Below are positions 56,146 through 64,000 of a stretch of 64,000 nucleotides of DNA, piece by piece. The first letter of the stretch is position 1; the number at the start of each line of letters is the position of its first letter. A program made the translations under genes and the position numbers. Location: contig NC_088936.1 of the NCBI RefSeq assembly GCF_033473495.1, forward strand, positions 310,001 through 374,000, given 5' to 3'. The notes beneath the pieces were generated by a model. That model did not search any database. It was not told where the DNA came from and worked only from the letters and a program-made list of their open reading frames with translations. Source of the DNA: Cercospora beticola. Taxonomy: Eukaryota; Ascomycota; Dothideomycetes; Mycosphaerellales; Mycosphaerellaceae.

Positions 56146-57533
56146 ATGGCGCCTGCCAAAAAGCGCCGCCGGACCTCATCCGCTCAGCAAGCACAAGCTC
56201 AATTTTCACCCTCCTCTCCAGAAGACAACAAGCACAGTCTCTTCACATCATGGGCCGAGTCTCGCGGCGTCCAGATCACCTCCGTCGCCCCAGCAGTCAT
56301 CCCTGGCCGCGGCGTCGGCCTCCTCACTACAGCCCCAATCAAAAAGGACACACAGATAATTTTCGTTCCCGAAAAGGCCATGTTCAAACCTCTTGTAACA
56401 AGTATCAAATCCAAAGCCTTCCCCGAAAGCGTCTCACCGCAAGCTCAGCTCGCAATCAGCATAATGTCCGCGTGTCAAGACCCCTCTTCTTCGTATCACC
56501 TCTGGCAATCAACTTGGCCCATACGAGAAGATTTCGAAAGCAGCATGCCGCTATTTTGGCCCAAGAATTTAGCTTCTCACCTGCCACCGTCAGTACAGCA
56601 GCCGCTGGAAAGGATGCGAGAGGACTATGATCGGGACTTCAAGTCTATGCTGCGGTTACATCCGGATTGGACAGAACGGGACTTCAAGTATTACTGGGCG
56701 ATCGTGAACAGCCGGAGCTTTCATTTCAAGCCCCCAGGCGCAAAGCCTGGGTTTATGGTGTTGTGCCCATTTATCGATTATATGAATCATGGACCGAGTG
56801 GGACAGGAGTCAACGTGAGGCAGACGCCCAAGGGCTATGAGGTTACTGCTGATAGGGACTATGGTGAGTACGAGTCTTTCCATTCATTCACATCTGTTCC
56901 ATTGCGTGCGCGAAGCGAACTCTGTCTAGGGGAGTTAGGTATAGGTGAGCGATACGCTTCACGTTAGAGTCGTCTGTGAATTCATGCTCATACTGATGGG
57001 CTCCATCTTCAGAACCCAACACCGAGATCCTCGCCACGTACGGTGCCCATCCCAATGATAAGCTCCTCGTGCATTACGGCTTCGTGAATTCGTCTCCACC
57101 AGATGCGCCCTCCGACGATGATGTTCGTCTCGATCACATTATTGACTCCCGACTATCTCCAAGCACCAAGTCCCAGCTTCAGGATGTCGGATATTCGGGT
57201 TCATATACCTTGTTCCCGGCCTCGTCACATCGTGTACAGCCCGAGATCTGCTTCAGAACACAAGTCGCTGTGCGAGCGGAACTACTCACAGCCAACGAGT
57301 GGGAGTATTTTATGCTTAATGGCGAGGATATGACGAGCGATCAAAGCGGTAATGTCGAGAAGTGGCTGAGGCCGTTGTTGACAGGGTGTCGTGACCAGGC
57401 GAGGGAGAAACTTGCAGAGTTGGCAAAGCTAGAGCCGGCAAAGGGAAGTGCAGATGCGGGTGCGGTATTCTGGCTGAATGTTCGGTGGGAGCAGATTGAG
57501 CAGGCGCTGGATGCCTTTCTCAAACTCAAATAG
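56146..57533 (+). CDS. SET-domain lysine methyltransferase, RuBisCO LSMT/SETD6-like
   Basis: The simplest model has two exons (56146-56863, 57013-57533) and gives 412 aa. A basic start (MAPAKKRRRTSS) suggests nuclear entry. The split SET domain is recognisable: PAVIPGRGVGLLTTAPIKK at the start, CPFIDYMNHGP (the NH motif) near residue 215, and a TYGAHPNDKLLVHYGFV block just after the intron. The C-terminal part is the LSMT substrate-binding domain. Relatives methylate lysines on ribosomal proteins or elongation factors. The intron is 149 nt, unusually long here. It could instead be two introns (66 and 68 nt) around a 15-nt in-frame microexon (56930-56944). The single-intron join matches family spacing better. 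Confidence 0.83.
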
Positions 57534-57816
57534 AGAACATCAACCCGGCTGGTATCGGTTCGGTCATCATTCTGTGCGTTTTTCGGCATTCCCTTCATCG
57601 TGACCCTTGCTAGTAACGCTGTGACATCTGGTGACGGGCATTCGACAGGAAGCATCGTGTGGCGGGCGCGCTCAGCTCCCATCTCCTCGTGCGTACGAAG
57701 TCTTGCTGCATGCCCCCACTCCAACACGGTTCCTCGCCTCTGGCTGGAGAGTCGTAAAAGCCATTCTCTTACTTATGCAGCTTCAGAGCATCGTATCGCC
57801 TTGCACGTCCTAGTGA

Positions 57817-58308
57817 TCAATCCTCGTTCAACAGATCGTCCAAATCATCATCATCCCATCCACCCTTCCGTCTCTGCACCACAACCTTTCCCACTCCACC
57901 AGAACCACCTCCCTGCTCTTCCTGTTGTTTCGCCACAGCTCCTAGGATATCCTTCAATTGCTCCTCCGTAACCCTTTGTCTCAATTGTCCACTCCTCGCA
58001 AGCATAATAAGTCGATTCTCCACATCTTCGGCGCGCTGTGCGTTGACCATTCGAATCCGGTTGAGGCGATCGGCAGCGAAAGGTTCGAGGATTTGTGAGA
58101 GGATTGATTGTTTCTGTTCGGCTGCGGCACGTCTAGAAGAAATAAGTCAGTGGGTGAAGTCAAGAGGAAGAGTGGGTAGAAGAGTGTACTTTTGGGAGTC
58201 CTCTTCTGAGTTGCCGCCTGCGGAGGAACCACCGCCACCACCGCCTTGGGATTGTTGAAGTTGTTGGAGACGTGCTTGTCGGATTGCGTCGAGATCGGCG
58301 TCGGACAT
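57817..58308 (-). CDS. PDCD5/TFAR19-family DNA-binding protein
   Basis: Two exons (58308-58190, 58132-57817) with a 57-nt intron (GTACAC, ACTGAC, TCTAG) give 144 aa. The start MSDADLDAIRQARLQQLQQ, a Gly/Ser/Asn-rich insert, and the core AAAEQKQSILSQILEPFAA with LNRIRMVNAQRAEDVENRL are the PDCD5 signature. The C-terminus is QGGGSGG followed by an acidic tail (WDDDDLDDLLNED). Eukaryotic members are small helical-bundle proteins linked to nucleic acid binding, to TCP1/prefoldin chaperones and, in animals, to apoptosis; the yeast role is poorly defined. The gene is intact. Confidence 0.9.
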
Positions 58309-58676
58309 GTTGGGCGAATTGTTTGGGTTGTGTGGTGTTCGAGGCTGTTGCGCATGAGCAAGTGCGGGACATGTTGAAGTGGGATGAGGGAGTCGTGCCT
58401 GAGGCAATTGCAGCTCATCGCAATCGCAAGCGCGAATGGTTTGCTACGGTACGCTGCACACATATTTTGCTCATCATTTGCATACTTCCTTCGTTGGACA
58501 TCGATAGACGCTTATTGCAACACACTATCACGAAGTCCCGTTTGAAAGCACGATCCCTTTCGTTCCCAGGGGACTAGTCAGCCAAAAGCATCTTTTCAAT
58601 CTAGCTCTTTCAGCTGGCTAAACCCAAGTTAAGACGTACATTAACAATTACAAATTGTGCTTACTCATCGAAGCAA
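58309..58676. other. Intergenic region, PDCD5 to tRNA-Thr
   Basis: About 370 bp between divergent genes. The final 100 bp before the tRNA are AT-rich (ACATTAACAATTACAAATTG), which could help Pol III initiate where the internal B box is broken; this is speculation. Confidence 0.4.
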
Positions 58677-58695
58677 GCCTCTATAGCTCAGTGGT

Positions 58696-58749
58696 GTAAG
58701 TTCTTGAACCATCAGTTCAACCATCAAACATCCACTAACGTCCAATCAG
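58696..58749 (+). other. Spliceosomal-type intron in tRNA-Thr D loop
   Basis: A 54-nt insert: donor GTAAGT, branch ACTAAC, acceptor ATCAG, no TTTT. It begins GTAAGTTCTT, like the second insert in the same gene, and shares the internal block TTCAACC with it. Confidence 0.88.
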
Positions 58750-58766
58750 AGAGCGTTGCACTTGTA

Positions 58767-58783
58767 TACCTTGTATCCAGTCA
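58767..58783 (+). other. Canonical tRNA intron of tRNA-Thr
   Basis: A 17-nt insert directly after base 37, the usual place for introns removed by the tRNA splicing endonuclease. Its length equals that of the canonical intron in tRNA-Glu. The 3' boundary has a one-base ambiguity (AA). Confidence 0.8.
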
Positions 58784-58800
58784 ATGCAAAGGTCGGTTGT

Positions 58801-58857
58801 GTAAGTTCTTCCACTGAATCATGCATTCAACCGAGCATCGCCTAATATCAATCGCAG
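58801..58857 (+). other. Spliceosomal-type intron in tRNA-Thr T loop
   Basis: A 57-nt insert: donor GTAAGT, branch CCTAAT, acceptor CGCAG, no TTTT. It splits the B box between GGTTGT and TCAATCC. It resembles the D-loop insert over its donor end, TTCAACC and the branch-to-acceptor part. Confidence 0.88.
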
Positions 58858-58879
58858 TCAATCCAGCCTGGAGGCATTC

Positions 58880-58884
58880 TTTTT
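58880..58884 (+). terminator. Pol III terminator of tRNA-Thr
   Basis: TTTTT starts four bases after the discriminator base (within ATTCTTTTTG), the standard Pol III stop distance. Confidence 0.8.
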
Positions 58885-59201
58885 GCGTTTGTGCGGTAGC
58901 TTTTCAGCTTTTCAGACATGCCAAGCGGTTCGGGGGAGTAGAGACCGAGCTGTGGTGCTGCGATGACAGCAATGGAGAGTGGGCAAGAGCTGCGGGAATG
59001 CATTCTTTTGTATCTTGAATTGTATACGAATGTGAGAACTGGAGAGTGCTGTTATGCTATGGTGATGATGACTTGCAAGAACAAGACTGCCGTCATCAGC
59101 AGGTGTATTGATATTTGGATCACCCACGTATGTACATCGGTAACCTTTTGTTGCATGCCAGATCAAGGCCTTCGGCCGTCAACATCATCAAGCTCTCATT
59201 C
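58885..59201. other. Intergenic region, tRNA-Thr to MetE-like gene
   Basis: About 320 bp with no supported gene; it holds the 3' flank of the minus-strand MetE/UROD-like gene. Confidence 0.45.
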
Positions 59202-60366
59202 TCACAATACCGGACTCGAAACATCCGCAGATATCTTCAGCGCATCCTCAAATGGCCCCCAAGTCATTCGACCACCTCCGCACTCCGTTCCAACTCCGAA
59301 CTTCAACCCAGGCGATACCTTCTCAACAGCATCAATCATCTGCTTGGTCAACTCTGGTTTATGTTCATGCACAACGCCCAAATATAATTCCGTTCCATCT
59401 CTCTCGAGCAGGGGACGCAACTCGTTCAGTGGAGCCAGGTATTTGTCAAGTCCGACTTCAGGTCTCTCGACAGCGGATTTGGGTACGGGCATGTGCGTCC
59501 AATTTATCTTGCGTGGCGCAGCTTTCCTCACCATGATCTCTCTCTCCACAACGACGGCAAGAGAAGCTGGTTCGTGCCAATGCCTGTGATCGATGTCACC
59601 TATAATACTCATCAGTAACGTTCCTGGGCGTGGGCGGGTATCATTTACCATAACAATTGTGTAGTCCCACCTCGACATCCTCGTCTACCGCACTGATCAG
59701 GCGAACGATGTAATTAATCTGGTAGGTCTTCACATCGCCCTCCCACCAATGCTTGAACCATTCCAGTCCATTATCCTTGGCGACAGTATTAGGATTCGTG
59801 GCTTCCCAGAAGGCGGTATCTCCTGCAATATCTATTTGAATAGCCAGATCCTCATGCGGGATGGCGTCCTGCAGGTTCCGCATTGCGCGGAGCAGAGCTG
59901 CTTCATAGATCGGCTCGATCCGAGCCTGAAACGCTTTCTGCACAAATGGAAAAATGGTATTGGCCGGGGTAGGTATGCAGACCTGCAGCCGAACTCCCTT
60001 AGGAATCACTCCTTCGTCACGAAGCTTCTTGAAGACGGCATAGCTTTCGATAGCCGCCTTGTCATAACCAGTCTCCAAAGTTGTGCTCTCGATCGCTTTG
60101 ATACCTTCGTCGATCTGCTCGGGTGTGAATTCGTCACTTTGGATGGGTCCGTTGACTACTCCGTCGTTCACCCAGCGGGTCTTCATGGGAGGATATGCAT
60201 TGAACACCTCGGCTTGCCAGGTAGTGAACATGTGCCGAACGCCAGTTTCGCCATCGGGAATGCGTTTCAGACGTCCTGGGAGGGCCGCAAGACATTGTCG
60301 GAACACTGCTTCAGTGTCTGGGAGGGGAACGCTACCCACCAAGTGGCAACCCAGAATCTGCGCCAT
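59202..60366 (-). CDS. MetE/UROD-superfamily protein
   Basis: Two exons (60366-59649, 59599-59202) with a 49-nt intron (GTAAAT, ACTGATG, TATAG) give 371 aa from MAQILGCHLVGSVPLP. The start is typical of proteins related to the C-terminal half of cobalamin-independent methionine synthase: HLVGSVPLPD, RIPDGETG and QVCIPTP near 135. DLAIQIDIAGD near 185 and GLHNCYGD (formed across the splice) hold residues that in MetE bind zinc or homocysteine; both a His and a Cys are present there. GTECGGGRM near the C-terminus adds another Cys. At about half the length of true MetE, it lacks the folate-binding N-terminal half, so the reaction is uncertain. In-frame codons upstream of 60366 are unlikely to be coding. 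Confidence 0.8.
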
Positions 60367-61493
60367 GGTGGTGGTTACGGTTGCCTTCGGCAAGAGGGTT
60401 GCGAGTGCGCCGGTTCGGCACTGGGTAGCGTAGTATGGATCGGAAGTCTTTTGCAGACTCCCCTGTTGTGCAGTTCCGATGCACAAGGTATATGAAAGTC
60501 ACGTATGAGAGGAAGTGGCATGAGGTAGCCGTGGCAGAGACCCTCTACCAACTGCGTGCCTCAGTCGAAGGAGTATCTGTGCCGCAGGGGCACACATTCG
60601 CCTATGCAGCTAGCAAGACCGTTCGCTAGCTTTGCAGGTGGTCTCAGGCTCATGTTGAAGGTCGACGTTGAGGCAGCCAACTGTCGTTCGCGGGAACATG
60701 ACCGCAGTAAAGCGTCCTCCTGGCAGACGAATCGGGCTCGCTGGCACATCCGATAGAGGTGTTGAGACCTTGAGCGCTAATGCAATGCCCTGGAAGAGAC
60801 CGTGGGGAAGACTCATCACGCCGTGCTGTGTGAACGCTCTGCAGCTGGCGAAGCATCTGGCTAGCGAGTGGGGTGCACTCGGCAGACATTCCTCACAAGT
60901 CTTGGCGATTTGTGCATCTTGTTGGTGAAGAGTCTCGGCCGTGAAAGGTGTCGAACATTGACAAATGCTCTAAAGCATCGCGGACTGGCGGATGGAGCGC
61001 AGCTGTCTCCGTCCTATTTCTGGCAGTCGTGGAGTGGTTCCGATATGTCAAATCGACTGTGTCTTGCCCACGGTAACGACTGCCTCCGACCGAGTGCGCC
61101 GCCCTCGGCACACTAACTCCGGCACACTTCCTAGCTTCGAGACACGATGTGGGTGGCTTCTGTAGCAAGCTTTCACGCGGGCGAACGAACGACCACGACA
61201 CCGCCGAGCGCAGCATGGGCCTCGTGCGCAAGCCATTTCGACCATTGACAGCCTGCATCGGCGCGGCAAGGCTGCGTCTGTCATTGGAAGTGTGAAGACA
61301 TCCGCCAACATGTGCCGACGGGGGTGGAGGACATCGAGCATTTATTCTACATCACCGGCGTCCCCGCGACCCACTACGACGCAGCATATGTAACGAGGCC
61401 TGTCACGAGTTGGACGAAGTCTTCATTTACGCGGGATCCCCTCGAAAGAGACACAGCGCAACCGTCACAGAACACCTTCACGCCGGCAGAAAC
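60367..61493. other. Divergent intergenic region before LaeA-like gene
   Basis: About 1.1 kb between divergent genes. Small frames on both strands (for example 60893-61258 and 61048-61341, -) are unsupported. The last part (61312-61493) is open in two forward frames but lacks an ATG joined to the methyltransferase. Confidence 0.4.
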
Positions 61494-62614
61494 ATGGAAG
61501 CCGATGATGCGGTCGAGCACGACAGTACCTTTGGAGGTGATCGAGAGTCCGTGGCAAGCAGCAGCACGTCTATGAGCAGCGCAGTCACCAGATACCAATA
61601 CGAGAATGGTCGCCGATATCATGCCTATCAAGCTGGAAAGTACTTCTTTCCCAACGATGAGCAAGAGCTGGACCGGCAAGATTTGGAGCACCATAATCAG
61701 AAGTTACAGCTGGATGGGAAGCTACACAAGTGCCCTCTAGTGGATGAACCTAAAGAGATTCTAGATATCGGGACAGGCACTGGAATATGGTGTACGTGAA
61801 GCAGTTGCTAGACATCGCCCCTGCCCAAGCACTCTCTGCGAGCGGATGAAACTCTGCAGGTCTGGGATGACCAAAGGCAGAAGTCGGGTCGCATTGAATA
61901 TTCAGAACATACGCTCACATTCTATTGACTACTATAGGCATGGAGATGGCGGACCAGTACCCCGATTGTCAGATCATAGGAACCGATCTAAGTCCCGTGC
62001 AACCGACATGGGTACCACCCAACTGCCGCTTCGAGATCGACGACTTCGAAAACGAATGGACGTTTGGCAACAATCGATTTGATATGATCCACCATCGCTT
62101 CCTAGTCGGCCACATATCGGATCCACCCGAATTCTACAAACGGGTATTCAACGCGCTGAAACCCGGAGGCAGCCTCGAGCTGGCGGAGATGGAGCTTGGG
62201 ACATTTTGCGATGATGGCTCGGTGCCAGAAGACTGCTCCATCATGCAATGGGGTGATTATCTGAATGAAGCATTTCGAAAGATGGGCAGGGTACCGCTCA
62301 CCGCAGACCAATACAAAGAATTGCTGGAGCAGCAGGGCTTCGAGAACGTGCACGCGGAGGTTATCAAGAGGCCCTCGAACGACTGGCCGAAGGATCCGAA
62401 GTGGAAAGAGATAGGACGGTACAGCTGCTTGAACTACCTGGAGGGCCTGGAAGGATTTACAGTGGCTCCATTCACCAGAATCCTGGGCTGGAAATTGGAA
62501 GAAGTGCAAGTCTTCGTGGCTGCTGTGCGCAAGGATTGGGTGAAGAGGAAATACCATGCATACCATAAGGGCATACTTGTATATGCGACAAAGCCCAAGC
62601 TACCGGCGCAATGA
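61494..62614 (+). CDS. LaeA/UMTA-like SAM-dependent methyltransferase
   Basis: Two exons (61494-61791, 61938-62614) give 324 aa from the first ATG (MEADDAVEHDSTFGGD). The N-terminal half has the typical family block RYQYENGRRYHAYQAGKYFF and PNDEQELDRQDLEHHN. SAM motif I (EILDIGTGTGIWC) is completed across the intron and followed by EMADQYPDCQIIGTDLSPVQ. Then come the family-typical motifs FDMIHHRFLVGHI and LKPGGSLELAEM. LaeA is a global regulator of secondary metabolism and development; many paralogues exist, so this one may act on a metabolite or protein instead. The intron is 146 nt, about twice the local norm, and could be two abutting intron units (61792-61859 and 61860-61937). Confidence 0.87.
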
Positions 62615-63350
62615 AAGAGGGGTGCTCATCTCGCAACGCCGCAATTTGTCCAATGGCACCCACCTGCGAACCAACCACGCAGAAAGCGATTCGCTTATGA
62701 GCACAAATCACCATCGCAATCCCAGACCTGCGGCCACGCCTCCAGTGATACGCTTGTTGCTCTGTTGGTGGAGGCGATCAGGTACATCTGGTCGCATGCA
62801 GCGCTGACGGCCGTCGCTTCCGCAGCTCACAAGAATGGTGTTCGATGTTGTGCTGAATTGCTTCCACAGCCTAGATTGCTGACTCGCACATTTCATAGGT
62901 CATCGTTGCCGAGGGGCCCATACAAATCCTTTGATCATTTGAAGCTTCTCGTTGCCTGTGACACCCCTACGGGAGTGTCCAATTCAACCACTTCGTTCTA
63001 CCCGGAGGTACGGACCCGAATTGGGCAGGTCGGAGTTGGACGCCGATCCAATATTCGATCTCCAGCTTGGCAATTCATGCGACAGTGTGCCCAGAGAGAC
63101 AGGAGTGTATTTGGAGTGAATTCAGATTTCGATCAAATGTGCAGTCAGCCAACTCGCCCAGATATCTTCGTCGCCCCGAGACTGTGACTGCGCCTTGAAA
63201 GAGAACAAGGTTTCGAGTGGGCGGAAGAGGCAGGCGTTGTGAAGCAATGGAACACATGGACCACACGGGAGGTGCAACAATTCGCTCACCTTCTTGCCCC
63301 CAGGCTCAACCCACGGGACATCGCCTGCGTTTAGCATCGGCATAAGTCTC
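62615..63350. other. Intergenic region downstream of LaeA-like gene
   Basis: About 735 bp with overlapping short frames and no supported gene or RNA. Confidence 0.4.
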
Positions 63351-63674
63351 ATGTCTGGCGATCAGCAGGTCAGACAATTGCCCTTCGATCTCATGTATTG
63401 GCTTGGCATATTCCTATGGTTACTGGAATCGGACCGAGCGCCCTTCAAACATCTCTATGCCACCAGCCGCAAAGTCTGCCAGACAGTGTCTCTCCATCAC
63501 TAGTAAGTGCTCCGTTTCTATCCCCGTCTGGACATGCGAACATGTCGCCGGCGTAGCCGCATCACCACAATAAACCACGTGGCAGACGCGAGATCCCCGA
63601 CGGCCCGTTGGATGCCAAGAAAAAGTTCTGTATGGCGTGCTCGACCCAACAATCCAATGGAACGCCGAGACTAG
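63351..63674 (+). CDS. F-box-like fragment near the right edge
   Basis: MSGDQQVRQLPFDLMYWLGI opens an F-box-like segment (LP-x2-L start, FLWLLES, then HLYATSRKVCQTV). The stop TAG at 63501 overlaps a GTAAGT donor, so the frame probably splices. A GT-AG pair at 63503-63556 (54 nt) would add about 38 codons to a stop at 63674. That tail shows no family feature, and the branch site is weak. The true gene may extend differently or be a fragment. Confidence 0.35.
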
Positions 63675-64000
63675 ACACCAATCCCTTGTCTTCCACGCAC
63701 CTGGTAGCAAAACCGAGTCGACGCCACCGAAATAGTTGAGCGCTCCTGCCTGCCGAGACATATAATTGTGTCAATTCTCCGTAGGATTGCAATGATGCCA
63801 CCGATGTCTGGTATGGCGACTACTTAATTGTTCTTAGACAAAAGGTAGTGGTATACCCACTAAGTCTGCAGTACTCCTTGCTTGACTTTCACTGGGATTG
63901 GTAGTGTTACAGCATACCAGTGGCCTGGGCTAGCAGCAGCAATAAGGTCAAGATGGGCATTCTCAATTGGCACCGAACGGACGATGACTCCGCTACTGTT
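63675..64000. other. Right-edge region
   Basis: About 325 bp with no feature that I can support; the window ends here. Confidence 0.4.

Larger units (their letters stand above)
58677..58876 (+). tRNA. trnT(UGU): tRNA-Thr (anticodon UGU) with three introns, two spliceosomal-type
   Basis: The gene starts GCCTCTA TA GCTC (58677) and ends TGGAGGC A (58876). A first insert of 54 nt (58696-58749) lies in the D loop after AGTGGT. A canonical 17-nt intron (58767-58783) follows A37 next to anticodon TGT. A second 57-nt insert (58801-58857) lies after the first base of the T loop. Without the three inserts the gene is exactly 72 nt. The acceptor stem pairs fully (one G-T), D stem GCTC/GAGC, anticodon stem TTGCA/TGCAA around CTTGTAA, and T stem GGTTG/CAGCC around TTCAATC. 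Both long inserts have GTAAG donors, CTAAC or CTAAT branch sites and CAG ends. The A box is nearly whole; the B box is split in two. Confidence 0.92.

Noticed and set aside
1..64000. CRISPR arrays, bacterial-style operons, rRNA, intact transposons
   Set aside because: No regularly spaced repeats, transposase or reverse transcriptase motifs, or rRNA blocks seen; this is a eukaryotic window.

Overview
The window comes from a filamentous ascomycete. Protein genes carry short GT-AG introns (mostly 47-75 nt) with CTAAC/CTGAC-type branch sites. The gene content also fits: a KelA/Tea1 cell-end marker, secreted GH10 and GH39-like hydrolases, a GMC oxidoreductase, an OPT transporter, a HET-domain gene, a LaeA-like methyltransferase and small cysteine-rich secreted proteins. 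A plant-associated Dothideomycete is my inference; no marker gene here settles the class.

Layout. 1-2664: F-box gene running off the left edge (-). 3503-8308: Tea1/KelA homologue (-). 8309-11027: gene-poor, ending in three degenerate copies of a gene leader. 11028-12336: unknown gene with one in-frame stop. 12858-14284: secreted GH39-like hydrolase. 14605-14747: tRNA-Glu (-). 15169-15722: inverted pair of gene remnants. 16269-17540: Ulp1-like protein that seems to lack its catalytic residues. 19927-21558: secreted carboxylesterase. 21796-24573: F-box-like protein and CHR-family chromate transporter. 25220-34953: two very long, disordered proteins. 35739-36800: syntaxin Sed5. 37996-39199: GH10 xylanase. 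41070-43224: GMC oxidoreductase with an in-frame stop. 44008-45259: a small secreted protein and its frameshifted tandem copy. 45807-50930: divergent Gfo/Idh/MocA oxidoreductase and OPT transporter. 52050-52655: membrane protein. 53070-54851: HET gene with an in-frame stop. 55288-58308: Rrp47, SET methyltransferase and PDCD5. 58677-58876: tRNA-Thr. 59202-60366: MetE/UROD-like protein. 61494-62614: LaeA-like methyltransferase. 63351 to the edge: F-box-like fragment.

The main discovery candidate is the pair of tRNA genes. Each folds into a perfect 72-nt cloverleaf, but only after removal of the ordinary 17-nt anticodon-loop intron and of one or two further 54-57 nt inserts. The inserts lie at non-canonical sites in the D and T arms. 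They have every hallmark of this genome's spliceosomal introns (GTAAG donor, CTAAC/CTAAT branch, CAG acceptor). The two inserts in tRNA-Thr resemble each other, as expected of introner-like elements. They interrupt the internal B box, yet none contains a TTTT run, and both genes keep a T5 tract just downstream. This suggests Pol III transcripts that need the spliceosome to become tRNAs, which I do not know to be described in fungi.

A second theme is decay in accessory genes: three genes each with one in-frame stop in an otherwise intact frame, a frameshifted effector-like duplicate, and inverted gene remnants. Housekeeping genes (Sed5, Rrp47, PDCD5, Tea1) look intact.
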